A stretch of 34,791 bases of DNA from Gemmatimonadota bacterium (GCA_029863525.1 JAOTVL010000027.1:1-34791), one strand, 5' to 3'. Counted from the stretch's first letter, positions 1-9,126 are shown. Notes: generated from the sequence alone by a model not told the origin. Made by a program: numbers and translations.

Positions 1-1014
1 ACAGTCAGGCGGCCCGAGAAAGAGACCCGCCCAAAGTTGTTCTACAAGGGCGCGGATCAGGTCACGCTCGATCCGCTGGCCGCCCGGCGTCCGGATGGTG
101 GGCTCTTCATGTGGAGCGAGCAGGGCGACGTGAGCCATCAGGTGCCGTCCGGACACCCCGGTTCCTGGAACAACTCCGCCGCGGCCGTACTGAGCTACGA
201 TGTGCCGCATCGTGCTCCATGGGATTGGCGGGTGAGCGCGTACACGTTCACGAAATCGATCGCGGCCGGTGCCTACCTCGTACCGCTCTTGCTCGGGGCG
301 CTGGGGCTCCTGCCGCTCACCACGACGCTCTGGGGCATCCAGGCGCCGGTTCTCGCCTTGGCGGGACTCGCGCTGACGGGGGTGCTCCTGGTGTGGGATC
401 TCGAGCACCCCGAACGATTCTGGATGGTCCTCTTCAAGCCGCAGTGGCGCAGCTGGCTCGTACGAGGTGGCTTCATCATCACAGCGTACGGGGGCGTTTT
501 GGCAGCCCACCTCGCCGCCTCCCTACTCGGTCGGGGTCAGATCACGCCCTTGCTCGGCTGGCTCGGTGGTCCCTTGGCCGCAATGACCGCGATGTATACG
601 GCGTACCTCTTCGCGCAGGCGCGGGCCCGAGACCTCTGGCAGAGTCCACTCCTCCCCGCGCACCTCCTCGTCCAAGCGCTCGTGGCCGGGAGCGCCGTGA
701 TCATGCTGGCGACGGCGGGCCCGGAACTTCCGGCTTCCGTCGTGGTGTGCTTTCGGCTGTCCATCGCGGCGCACCTCGCCTTGATTCTCGGGGAGGCATC
801 CATGGGTCACCCGACCGCGCACGCTGCGCTCGCGGCCCGTTCGATGACGTGGGGCGCGTGGGGTCACTTCTTCTGGGTCGGCGCCGCGCTCTGCCTCCTC
901 GGCCTGGTCTTCGGGGCGACGTCACCGTCGATCGCGGCGGGAGCCGGCCTGGTCGGCCTCCTCTTTTACGAGCACGCCTTCGTCCAGGCGGGCCAGTCGG
1001 TACCCCTCGCATGA
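1..1014 (+). CDS. NrfD/PsrC-type membrane subunit, apparently fused to an Fe-S subunit tail (5' partial)
   Basis: This should be the quinone-reacting membrane anchor of a complex iron-sulfur molybdoenzyme. The frame is open to the window edge, so the true start lies upstream. The first 60-70 residues are soluble and include a PKLFYKGADQVTLDPL segment, which resembles the tail of a ferredoxin-like (PsrB/DmsB-type) subunit. About eight hydrophobic segments follow, beginning with KSIAAGAYLVP. The DLEHPERFWMVLFKPQWRSW loop is typical of the NrfD/PsrC family. I infer a natural fusion of the Fe-S subunit and the membrane subunit; the cysteine clusters would lie outside the window. The TGA at 1012-1014 overlaps the next ATG (ATGA), so the catalytic subunit is translationally coupled. 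A TTG at 37 could serve as a start, but it would cut into the soluble part. NrfD family is secure; the fusion is likely but not proven. Confidence 0.8.
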   Translation, partial: TVRRPEKETRPKLFYKGADQVTLDPLAARRPDGGLFMWSEQGDVSHQVPSGHPGSWNNSAAAVLSYDVPHRAPWDWRVSAYTFTKSIAAGAYLVPLLLGALGLLPLTTTLWGIQAPVLALAGLALTGVLLVWDLEHPERFWMVLFKPQWRSWLVRGGFIITAYGGVLAAHLAASLLGRGQITPLLGWLGGPLAAMTAMYTAYLFAQARARDLWQSPLLPAHLLVQALVAGSAVIMLATAGPELPASVVVCFRLSIAAHLALILGEASMGHPTAHAALAARSMTWGAWGHFFWVGAALCLLGLVFGATSPSIAAGAGLVGLLFYEHAFVQAGQSVPLA

Positions 1015-3931
1015 GCATCGACGATCTCGAGCGCCGTGTCTCGGCGGCCCGCGCAGAAGTGGAGGCGCGGGGTGAGACTTTCTTCCCGGGCGCGAGTCGC
1101 ATTCATCTCGCGGCGTTTCCCCCTAAGGAACGGTGGCACGACTGGGTCGAGCTGGACTCGAAGTCGTGGCCGAAGAGGGTCGAAAGGCGGTACATGCTCG
1201 TGCCGACGACGTGCTTCAACTGCGAGTCCTCGTGTGGACTCCTGGCGTACGTCGACCGCGAGACCCTTCAGGTGCGCAAGTTCGAGGGGAATCCGGAGCA
1301 TCCGGGGTCCCGCGGCCGAAACTGCGCGAAGGGGCCGGCGACGCTCAACCAGATCACCGACCCCGACCGGATTCTGTATCCGCTGAAACGTGCCGGAGCC
1401 CGGGGCGAGGGGAAGTGGGAGCGAGTCAGCTGGGACGTGGCGCTCGACGACATCGCGTCACGTATCCGTGCCTGTCTCGAAGAGGAGCGCCACGAGCAGG
1501 TCATGTACCACGTGGGACGTCCGGGCGAGGACGGTTTCACCACCCGGATGCTCGCCGCATGGGGGGTCGACGGGCACAACTCGCACACCAACGTGTGCTC
1601 GTCCGGTGCGCGCGCCGGCTACCATTGGTGGATGGGGATGGATCGACCCAGTCCGGACCACGCGAACGCGAAGGTCATCGTTCTCGTGAGCAGTCACCTC
1701 GAGACCGGTCATTACTTCAACCCTCATGCCCAGCGCATCATCGAGGGGAAGAAGAACGGCGCCAAGCTGGTGGTGCTCGACACGAGGCTGTCGAACACGG
1801 CCACCCACGCGGATCATTGGCTGTCCCCTACCCGGGGTCCGAGCCCGCGATCTTCCTCGCGATCGCGAACTGGCTCATCAACGAAGGGCGTTACGACCGT
1901 GGGTTCGTGCGACGCTGGTGGAATTGGCAGGAGTACATGCAGGAGGTGCATGGCGAGCATGACGCGGATTTCGAGCGGTTCGAGGCCGTCCTCCGCGAGC
2001 TCTACGCCACGTATACGTTCGATCATGCGGCCGGCGAGTCGGGTATAGAGGCGAGTATATTGCGCTCCGTGGCCGAGACGATCGCCACGGCGGGGACTCG
2101 GCTGGCGACGCACAACTGGCGTAGCGCCGGCTCCGGCAATCTGGGCGGCTGGCAGGTCGCTCGGACGCTCACCCTCCTCAACGCGCTGCTCGGCGCGCTC
2201 GCCACCGAGGGGGGTACGTTCCCCAATTCCTGGAACAAGTTCTCACCGAAGCCACCGCGCCTTCCTCACCAGCATCCGCGGAAGTGGAATGAGGTGTTGT
2301 GGCCGAAGGAGTATCCGCTCGGGCTGATGGAGATGTCGTTCCTCATGCCGCATCTCATGCGGGATCAGGACGCGTTCGTCGACGTCTATTTCACACGGGT
2401 CTACAACCCGGTGTGGACGAACCCCGACGGCTTCAGCTGGATCGAGATGCTGACTGACGACAAGCGGATCGGTCAGCACGTCGCCATGACCCCGACGTGG
2501 AACGAGACCGCCTATTTCGCCGACTACGTCCTGCCCATGGGGCACGGGTCGGAGCGCCACGACCTGACCACGTACGAGCAGTACGACGGGCAGTGGATCG
2601 GTTTCCGCCAGCCAGTGTTGCGCGCTGCCCGCGAGCGGCTCGGCGAGCGAGTGACAGACACCCGCGAGGTCAATCCCGGCGAGGTCTGGGAGGAGAACGA
2701 GTTCTGGATCGAGCTCACCTGGCGGATCGACCCGGACGGCTCCCTCGGAATCCGGCGGTTTTTCGAGTCGATTGCCCGTCCGGGCGAGAAGATGACCGTG
2801 GACGAGTACTACGGTTGGATCTTCGAGAACTCCGTGCCCGGTCTCCCCGATGCCGCGGCTGCGCAAGGGATCACGCCGCTCGAGTACATGCGGCGCTACG
2901 GAGCCTTCGAGATCACAAAGAAAGTCGGCCAGGTTCACGAGCAGCGGATCACCGACGCGGAGCTCGAAGACATCCGGGTGGACGAGGCCGGCCGAGTGTA
3001 CACACGCGCTCCGGTACCGCCGAGCCCGAAGGCGCCCGGAGGTACCAAGATCGATCCGGACGCGGAAGGACGTCGGCGGGTCGGAGTGCGCGTGGACGGC
3101 GAGATCGTCCGCGGGTGGCCGACGCCCACGGGCAAGCTGGAATTCTGGTCGCGTACGCTTCGAGATTGGGGATGGCCGGAGCTCTCCATCCCGACGTACG
3201 TGAAGAGTCATGTACATCGCCAGAATCTCGACTCTGACCAGATGCCGCTTCTGAGCACCTTCCGCGTTCCGGTCCAGATCCATACCAGGAGCGCGAACGC
3301 GAAGTGGCTCGACGAGATCGCGCACACCAATCCGCTCTGGATCCACCCGACCGACGCGAAGCGGCTGGAGATCGCGCGAACCGGTGACCTGGTTCGGGTC
3401 GAGACCGAGATCGGGTACTTCGTATTGAAGGCGTGGATCACCGAGGGAATTCGCCCTGGCGTGGTGGCGTGCAGTCACCACATGGGCCGCTGGAAGCCGA
3501 TCGGTCACGAGGGGCAGCGGTTGGGTATGATGACGGTCGCGCTGCACCAGGATGGATCCGGTTGGGCGCTGACGCGACAGGCCGGCGGGGGTCCCTTCGC
3601 GTCGTCCGACCCGGACACGATGAGGGTCTGGTGGACCGACGTCGGTGTGCACCAGAACCTCACGCACGCCGTGCACCCCGATCCAGTGTCGGGCATGCAT
3701 TGTTGGCACCAGGCGGTGCGTGTGCGGAAGGCCGAGCCGGGTGATGCGTTCGGTGACGTCGCGGTCGACACCTCGAGGTCGAGGCAGGTCTACGAGAAGT
3801 GGCTGGAGCTGACCCGTTCTGCGCCCGACCATTCACCCGACGGAACGCGACGTCCGTACTGGATGCTCAGGCCCGTGAGACCCGAGCGGAGCGCGTACGA
3901 CCTGCCGGGGGCGGTGAAGACCGGTGTCTGA
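1011..3931 (+). CDS. Molybdopterin (bis-MGD) oxidoreductase catalytic subunit, with a -1 frameshift
   Basis: This is the catalytic subunit of a DMSO-reductase-superfamily enzyme, about 973 residues once one missing base is restored. The N-terminal [4Fe-4S] motif is C68, C71, C75 and C105 (CFNCESSC ... NCAKG). C196, in NVCSSGAR, is the likely molybdenum ligand. The central dinucleotide-binding domains and the C-terminal molydopterin-binding domain (PTGKLEFWS, then HTNPLWIHPTDAKRL) are present. There is no twin-arginine signal, so the protein probably stays in the cytoplasm. Reading from 1011 is good until the C-run at 1825-1828; downstream homology then continues in the -1 frame to the TGA at 3929-3931. 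Without correction the product would stop at 2048. The family fits SoeA, PsrA/PhsA or SreA-type enzymes. The substrate is not determined, and sulfite is my leading guess because of the SulP gene downstream. Confidence 0.85.
1825..1828 (+). other. Probable one-base deletion in a C homopolymer (frameshift site)
   Basis: The run reads TCCCCTACCCGG. Adding one C restores the family-like peptide HWLSPYPGSEPAIFLAI across the junction, and both flanking frames are otherwise intact for hundreds of codons. The heptamer around the site does not allow good re-pairing for programmed -1 frameshifting. A sequencing or assembly error, or a fresh mutation, is more likely. Confidence 0.8.
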
Positions 3932-4871
3932 CGGTTCGACGGGTTCGGTGCGGCCCGTTGAATCGATTCGAGGACTCGCCGTGCTCGCGGAGCCCCCGAC
4001 AGAAGCCCACGAGGCCGTCGCGCGCGCCTTGGGTTTGAGCCGAGTTCCGTCTGCCGCCGACTACTCCGACGTCTTCCTCTTCCAGCTCTATCCGTACGCG
4101 TCCGTCCATCTCGGACCAGAGGGCATGATGGGTGGAGAGGCCCGTGCGAGGGTCGCGGGCTTCTGGCGGGCGCTGGGCCTCGAGGCGCCGGAAGAGCCCG
4201 ATCATCTGTCAGCCCTGCTCGGCCTGTACGCGACACTGGCCGAGAACCCGTCGCCGACCGAAGACGCGGTCGCGCTGCTTCGCCGGAGCGGTCGCGGCGC
4301 GCTCCTGCACGAGCATTTGGCACCGTGGCTCTTCCAATTCGCGGAGCGGGTCGCGGAGCTTTCGCGCGGCTTCTACGGTGCGTGGGCTCGGCTGCTCGAC
4401 GATGTATTCCGGACAGAGGTGGAGGACGGCGCCGAGGCCGGGTTCGATCCGACCATGCTCCCCGTTCATCTACGCGAGGCTCCCACGCTTCCCGATCCAC
4501 GCGAAGAGGGCGCCACCGCGTTCCTGTCGGGGCTTCTCGCGCCGGTCCGCTCTGGCCTCCTCCTTGCGCGCGCGGATCTCGCGAGGATCTCCTCGGAGCT
4601 CGATCTGGGGCTTCGAGCGGGGGAGCGGCGGTATGCCATGGAGAGCCTCCTGTCCCAGGACGCCCCGGGTGTGCTCGTGGCTCTCGCCCGTGAGTCGAGG
4701 AGACAGGGTGCGCTGCACGCGGCGAGGGTCGGCTGGTTGGGTGCGACCGCCCGGTTCCATGCGGATCGCGCGGACCGTACCGCGGAGCTCTTGGACGACC
4801 TCGCGCGTCAGCACTCGACCGTCACGACGGCCGCCGCGGTCCCAAGGGGGGAGGGGTCATCCGAACAATGA
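3924..4871 (+). CDS. TorD/DmsD-family molybdoenzyme maturation chaperone
   Basis: Proteins of this family bind the apo-form of molybdopterin enzymes and help cofactor insertion. The recognisable family block is at residues 47-105: DYSDVFLFQLYPYASVHL, a GMMGGEARARV stretch, then EEPDHLSALLGLYATLAE, the proline-Asp-His signature of TorD-like proteins. The rest is predicted all-helical. At 315 residues it is roughly 100 longer than typical TorD, with an extra helical C-terminal part of unknown role. The GTG start overlaps the end of the molybdoenzyme gene by eight bases, and the stop overlaps the ATG of the SulP gene, so it is part of one translation-coupled operon. The partner enzyme shows no Tat signal, so its job here is probably cofactor loading rather than Tat proofreading. 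Confidence 0.82.
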   Translation: MSDGSTGSVRPVESIRGLAVLAEPPTEAHEAVARALGLSRVPSAADYSDVFLFQLYPYASVHLGPEGMMGGEARARVAGFWRALGLEAPEEPDHLSALLGLYATLAENPSPTEDAVALLRRSGRGALLHEHLAPWLFQFAERVAELSRGFYGAWARLLDDVFRTEVEDGAEAGFDPTMLPVHLREAPTLPDPREEGATAFLSGLLAPVRSGLLLARADLARISSELDLGLRAGERRYAMESLLSQDAPGVLVALARESRRQGALHAARVGWLGATARFHADRADRTAELLDDLARQHSTVTTAAAVPRGEGSSEQ

Positions 4872-6421
4872 AGGAAGATCCACCGGGCAAGTTGGGTCGA
4901 GGAGATGTCCTCGCGGGAGTGAGCGTGGCGCTCATCCTGATTCCCCAATCGATGGCCTACGCTGAGCTTGCCGGGCTTCCGCCGCACCACGGGCTGTACG
5001 CGGCGACGCTGCCCCTCATCGCGGCCGCGTTCCTGGCGTCGTCTCCGTACCTGCAGACCGGGCCGGTCGCGCTCACCGGTCTCCTCACCTTCGGTGCGCT
5101 CGTGCCTCTCGCCCCCGTGGGCACGGCCGAATTCGCGGCGCTCGCGGCGCTGCTGGCGCTGGTCGTCGGCGTTGCCCGGATCGCGGTCGGATTTCTGAAG
5201 GCCGGTTGGGTCGTGTATTTCATGTCTCACTCGATGATGAAGGGATTCCTGTCTGCGGCCGCGATCCTGATTCTCTCCTCTCAGCTGCCCGGAGCGCTCG
5301 GGAGCGCGGCGCCGGTGGACGAGGGGGTCCTGCAGCGCGCCTGGTTCGCCGTCTCGAACCCGAGCAGCTGGGAGTGGACGGCCATCGGTCTCTCGGCCTT
5401 CACCATCGTGACGGTCGTGGCGGGAGCGCGCATCCATCCGCTCGTACCCGGCGTGCTGATCGCGGCGGTCGGCGGCCTCGCCTTTTCCGTGCTTACCGGC
5501 TACGACGGACGAACGGTGGGCACGATCCCCTCGGGCTTGCCTCCGTTCTCCGTCGATCTTCCGTGGTCGCGGTTGCCGTCGCTCATCGTGCCGGGAATCG
5601 TCATCTCCGTCATCGGCTTCGCGGAGGGCGTCTCGATCTCTCGGGTGTTCGCGTCCGAGGAGCGTCAGCACTGGAACGCGGACCGAGAGTTCCTGAGCAA
5701 AGGCATGGCGAACATCGTGGCCGGTCTCACCGCAGGACTTCCGGTGGGAGGCTCCCTTTCCCGCACCAGCGTGAATCGTCTCGCCGGAGCGAGGAGCCGG
5801 TGGAGCGGGTTGATCACGGGGTTGGCGGTGCTTTGCTTCGTACCGTTCGCATCGGTCCTCGAGCCGCTGCCTCGATCGGTCCTCTCGGGGATCGTGATCG
5901 CGGCCATCTGGAAGCTCATCCAGCCGCTCGACGTGCTCCGGCTGTGGACGGTGTCGCGCCCCCAGGCGCTTGTCGGCTACGTGACGTTCGTAGCGACGCT
6001 GGTCCTCTCGCCGAAGATCGATCACGCGGTACTGATCGGCGTCGCGCTCTCGGCGGCCGTGCACCTGTGGAGAGAGCTCACGCCGCGCGTGACCGCGGAG
6101 CGGGACGGGGCCACGCTTGTCGTAGAGCCCAGTGGCGTGCTCTGGTTCGCCTCGGCTCCGGCGATGGAGGATCTCCTCTTCGACCGCCTCGCCGAGGAGC
6201 CCGACGTGACCGAAGTCGTCATTCGATGCGGAGGCCTCGGCCGGATCGACCTCTCGGGCGCGTACGTCCTCGCCGAGACGATCGAGCACGCGGAGCGGGC
6301 GGGGCTGAAAATGACCCTCGAGGACGTCCCGGCGCACGCGACGGCTCTGTTCCGGGCGGTCGGAGTCCCGATGCACGGCGATGGGCCTCCGAGCGGAACC
6401 GGAGGCCCGTCGGCTTCGTAG
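4868..6421 (+). CDS. SulP-family anion (sulfate-type) transporter with STAS domain
   Basis: SulP/SLC26 proteins move sulfate, bicarbonate and related anions across the inner membrane. The 517-residue product begins with the family signature DVLAGVSVALILIPQSMAYAEL, followed by GLPPHHGLYAATLP and the QTGPVALTGLL block. Ten or more hydrophobic segments follow, then a C-terminal STAS domain from about residue 414, where IDLSGAYVLAETIEHAERAG is the typical core. Its ATG overlaps the TorD-like stop (ATGA), so it belongs to the molybdoenzyme operon. That placement suggests it handles the substrate or product anion of the enzyme. Substrate and direction of transport are inference; the family call is firm. 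Confidence 0.9.
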   Translation: MKEDPPGKLGRGDVLAGVSVALILIPQSMAYAELAGLPPHHGLYAATLPLIAAAFLASSPYLQTGPVALTGLLTFGALVPLAPVGTAEFAALAALLALVVGVARIAVGFLKAGWVVYFMSHSMMKGFLSAAAILILSSQLPGALGSAAPVDEGVLQRAWFAVSNPSSWEWTAIGLSAFTIVTVVAGARIHPLVPGVLIAAVGGLAFSVLTGYDGRTVGTIPSGLPPFSVDLPWSRLPSLIVPGIVISVIGFAEGVSISRVFASEERQHWNADREFLSKGMANIVAGLTAGLPVGGSLSRTSVNRLAGARSRWSGLITGLAVLCFVPFASVLEPLPRSVLSGIVIAAIWKLIQPLDVLRLWTVSRPQALVGYVTFVATLVLSPKIDHAVLIGVALSAAVHLWRELTPRVTAERDGATLVVEPSGVLWFASAPAMEDLLFDRLAEEPDVTEVVIRCGGLGRIDLSGAYVLAETIEHAERAGLKMTLEDVPAHATALFRAVGVPMHGDGPPSGTGGPSAS

Positions 6422-6460
6422 TGTCTTGGAGTATTGACCACTACGTTGGTTCGGACTCGT

Positions 6461-6478
6461 ACGTTCGATTCCGAACGT
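6461..6478. promoter_or_regulatory. Inverted repeat ahead of the small membrane protein gene
   Basis: ACGTTCG and CGAACGT form a perfect 7-bp inverted repeat around a 4-base loop, 29 bases before the next start codon. There is no T-tract, so a terminator for the SulP operon is unlikely. A weak -35-like TTGACC lies at 6434-6439. An operator or an mRNA hairpin is possible; nothing further can be said. Confidence 0.35.
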
Positions 6479-6506
6479 CGACATGAGCAGGGTTTGGAGG
6501 ATAGAG

Positions 6507-6782
6507 ATGATCGAGCTGATCGTAGCCGGGGCCGTGGGCGTGTACGGCCACATCAAGTCGCGTAACTTCGTGGGTCGGAAGCTGCGCTACACTTCGCTCG
6601 TCGAGAAGCCGCTGCTCGGGGTCTGGGCGGGGGTCGGGACCACGGTGCTCTTGGCCCCCGTCGTCGCGGTCGCTCCGTTCATCGGGGCTGGCGCGGCCAT
6701 TGCGATCGGAGCGGGTGTGGGCACCGGCGTCGCGCTCGGCGTGAAGGACACGAAGGAGCCCCCGAAGCTGCTCGACGACTAG
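6507..6782 (+). CDS. Small glycine-rich membrane protein (91 aa), unrecognised
   Basis: I do not recognise the family. The start at 6507 is chosen because GGAGG at 6496-6500 sits six bases upstream; an in-frame ATG at 6483 has no ribosome-binding site. The protein opens with a short hydrophobic stretch (MIELIVAGAVGVYG), then a basic stretch (HIKSRNFVGRKLRY). A long glycine/alanine-rich membrane segment follows, with GxxxG-like spacing (PFIGAGAAIAIGAGVGTGVALG), suggesting helix packing or oligomerisation. It ends in a charged tail. It lies 85 bases after the SulP gene on the same strand and converges on the permease gene downstream. Confidence 0.65.
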   Translation: MIELIVAGAVGVYGHIKSRNFVGRKLRYTSLVEKPLLGVWAGVGTTVLLAPVVAVAPFIGAGAAIAIGAGVGTGVALGVKDTKEPPKLLDD

Positions 6783-6831
6783 CCGGACGAGCCGACCGCG
6801 CGCGCCGTCGGGTGACCGCCGGCACGTTGGC

Positions 6832-9126
6832 TCAGCCGAGCGCGCGTTTCAAGAGCGACCGGACGTGGCCCTCGTAGCGCTTCACCACGAGTACCGACGC
6901 GGGTGAGTAGCGCGCGACCTTTTCCGGAATCTCACCGAACACTACCTGACTCCAGAACGGCTCGCGCGCGGCTCCGAGGACCACGAGGTCGTAATCGCGA
7001 CTCTCGAGTGCGATGCCTCCAGCGATGGACTTTGCTTCGATGAGCTTCCGTTCGACGGGCACGGTGACCTCGATCTCCTCGAGTGTCTTGGTGATCCAGG
7101 TGTCGGCTTCGCGCCTCGCCTGTTCGGTGGCGCCCGGCGGCACGATGTAACACGTCGTCACCTCCATGCCGAAGGCGGGTGCGAGCGCGTTGAGGACCTG
7201 GGCCGCGAGACGCGCATGTGTCCCACCGGCGGTCGGGAAGAGGCAGCGCTTGGGACGCTCCGTGCTCGCGATCTTGAGCAGTGCTACGTCACACGGCGCT
7301 TGGCGGATGACCTGGTCCGCAACTTCTCCGAAGATTCGGTCACGGGTATTCGTGTGCCCCTTCCACCCCATGAAGAGGAAATCCGCCCCGAACCGGCGGG
7401 CGCCCGCCACGATCCCATCGGCGGCGCGGTGTGCGATGACCAGGTCCGTGCCGACGTCGAAGCCCCGCTGTGCTGCGATCTCCTGGGCCGACTTCAACAA
7501 GCCCTCACGATGGTGCGCGAAGCGGAGTCCTTCATGGATCGGAAGCTGCCTGGGCACCTCGACCACGGAGTAGGCCAGCAGAGACTTGTCGCGGATCTCC
7601 GCGATCGGCCGCGCGTAGTCGAGCAGCGTACCGACGTGGTCGGGGTTGTGCAGGGGCACGACCACGGTGCCCCTGAGCAGCTCGATGGCCGCGGCCGGCT
7701 GCTCCAGGACCTGTGGCTGCGTCACGGCCGCGCGCTTCTCGAAGTACCCGTAGTAGAGGATGAGTCCGACCATGACCCAGCCGATCGTGACATACCACGC
7801 AAGCGGCTGAAACGAGAACTGGTAGAGCGCCAAAAAGACGTTCAGCACGAGACCCAGAATCGGTACCACTGGGTAGAACGGCACGCGATACCGACGCTTC
7901 AGATGGGGCGCCTTCCTCCGAAGCACGATGAGCGAGAGGTTCACGAGGGCAAACGTGAGAAGGAAGATCAGGCTCGCCGCCGACCCCACGGCCTCGATCG
8001 GCAGCGTGAGCGCCATCGCCAACAGGATCGCCCCGGTCACCATGATCGCGATGTGGGGCGTGCGACGCTCAGGGTGGATCTTGGCCATCGCGTCGGGGAG
8101 CCACCGATCGCGGCCCATGGAGAAGGCTACCCGCGAAGAGGCCAAGATCGTCGCGTTCAGCGCCGACATCGTCGAGAGCAGCCCCCCAAAGACGATCACC
8201 GCGACGCCGAAGGCGGGCATGAAGCCTTCCGCCGCGCGGACGATCGCCGTCTCCCCGTACTCGCCCAGGAACTGCCACGACGGTTGCCCACCCGGCGGCC
8301 GCACCGCAGCGAGTGCGACGAAGAGGATCAGGAGGTACATGACGACCGTGATTCCGAGCGAGATGAACGTCGCGCGCGGAATGTTCTTCTCCGGTTCCTT
8401 GATCTCCTCCGCCACCGTGGCGATCAAGTCGTAGCCCTCGAAGGCGATGAAGGTCAGGCCCATGGCGACGATCACGCCCCCGAATCCCTGCGGGAAGAAC
8501 GGGTTGAACGCCTGGGCCGTCTGCTCTGGCGGGGCGACACCCACAGCCTTCAGGCCATATGCTACGAAGACGCCGAGGATGATGAGCTTCGCCACGGTGA
8601 GGACGTTCTCCGCCATCCCCGTTACCTCGGTGCCCTTCGCATTCAGCTGCACGAACGTGGTCGCAATGACGACGGTCACGACGAGGCCCGCACCGTGCTC
8701 GCCGACCACACTGAACACGACCTCCGGGAGGCCCGGTAGGTACTTGAGGAAGAACTCCCAGAAGTACCCGGCGAAGCCGAGCGCGTAGAGGCTGCACGCC
8801 ACGGTGTACGCGAACCACAGCATCCAGCCGGCCGTGAACCCGACGACTCCGGGAAACGCGCGGCGGACGAAGGCGTAGCCGCCGCCCGCCTCCGGAATCG
8901 CCGCTGCGAGCTCCGCGTACGCGAAGGCCGTCAGAAGCGTGACGAAGCCGTTGAGCGCGAACGCGAGAATCGAGGCCGGGCCGGACTCGCCCGCTGCGAT
9001 CCCTGTCAGAACGAAGATGCCGGCGCCAATCATGGCACCGACGCCGATCATCGTCGCGTCGAAAAGCCCGAGATCGCGCGCGAACGTCGGCTCGCCGGTG
9101 CGAGAGCCAGCGATGTCGGAACTCAC
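6832..9126 (-). CDS. APC-superfamily amino acid permease with two C-terminal universal stress (USP) domains
   Basis: This is a cytoplasmic-membrane transporter of the APC superfamily, probably for amino acids. The N-terminal consensus GLFDATMIGVGAMIGAGIFVL opens about twelve membrane segments (to roughly residue 480). Two USP-type alpha/beta domains follow: the first starts near LLRGTVVVPLHNPDHV, the second near RPKRCLFPTAGGTHARL. The ATP-binding glycine signature is imperfect in both: the first has G-x2-G-x9-G followed by Glu instead of Ser/Thr, and the second has Arg for the second Gly. The domains may therefore sense or stabilise rather than bind ATP in the usual way. I prefer the GTG at 9126 as start because homology begins there; the frame is open to an ATG at 9252 without convincing protein-like sequence. 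764 aa from 9126. Confidence 0.88.
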   Translation of the reverse strand: MSSDIAGSRTGEPTFARDLGLFDATMIGVGAMIGAGIFVLTGIAAGESGPASILAFALNGFVTLLTAFAYAELAAAIPEAGGGYAFVRRAFPGVVGFTAGWMLWFAYTVACSLYALGFAGYFWEFFLKYLPGLPEVVFSVVGEHGAGLVVTVVIATTFVQLNAKGTEVTGMAENVLTVAKLIILGVFVAYGLKAVGVAPPEQTAQAFNPFFPQGFGGVIVAMGLTFIAFEGYDLIATVAEEIKEPEKNIPRATFISLGITVVMYLLILFVALAAVRPPGGQPSWQFLGEYGETAIVRAAEGFMPAFGVAVIVFGGLLSTMSALNATILASSRVAFSMGRDRWLPDAMAKIHPERRTPHIAIMVTGAILLAMALTLPIEAVGSAASLIFLLTFALVNLSLIVLRRKAPHLKRRYRVPFYPVVPILGLVLNVFLALYQFSFQPLAWYVTIGWVMVGLILYYGYFEKRAAVTQPQVLEQPAAAIELLRGTVVVPLHNPDHVGTLLDYARPIAEIRDKSLLAYSVVEVPRQLPIHEGLRFAHHREGLLKSAQEIAAQRGFDVGTDLVIAHRAADGIVAGARRFGADFLFMGWKGHTNTRDRIFGEVADQVIRQAPCDVALLKIASTERPKRCLFPTAGGTHARLAAQVLNALAPAFGMEVTTCYIVPPGATEQARREADTWITKTLEEIEVTVPVERKLIEAKSIAGGIALESRDYDLVVLGAAREPFWSQVVFGEIPEKVARYSPASVLVVKRYEGHVRSLLKRALG

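Noticed and set aside
1822-1832. Programmed -1 ribosomal frameshifting in the molybdoenzyme gene
   Set aside because: No canonical slippery heptamer allows good re-pairing, and I saw no obvious downstream stem; a homopolymer length error is simpler.
2243-3832. Long open frame (529 codons) antisense to the molybdoenzyme gene
   Set aside because: High GC makes the antisense frame open. The predicted protein is low-complexity and Arg/Val/Pro-rich, without domains, while the sense strand has clear homology.
4808-6556. Open frame of 582 codons antisense to the SulP gene
   Set aside because: The product is repetitive Arg/Asp/Glu-rich sequence typical of a GC-rich shadow; the SulP frame explains the region.
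6791-6812. Terminator between the small membrane protein and the permease
   Set aside because: Only a 5-bp stem (CCGAC/GTCGG) with a large loop and no T-tract.
7216-8739. Plus-strand frame of 507 codons opposite the permease
   Set aside because: Charged low-complexity product without recognisable domains; the permease on the other strand is unmistakable.
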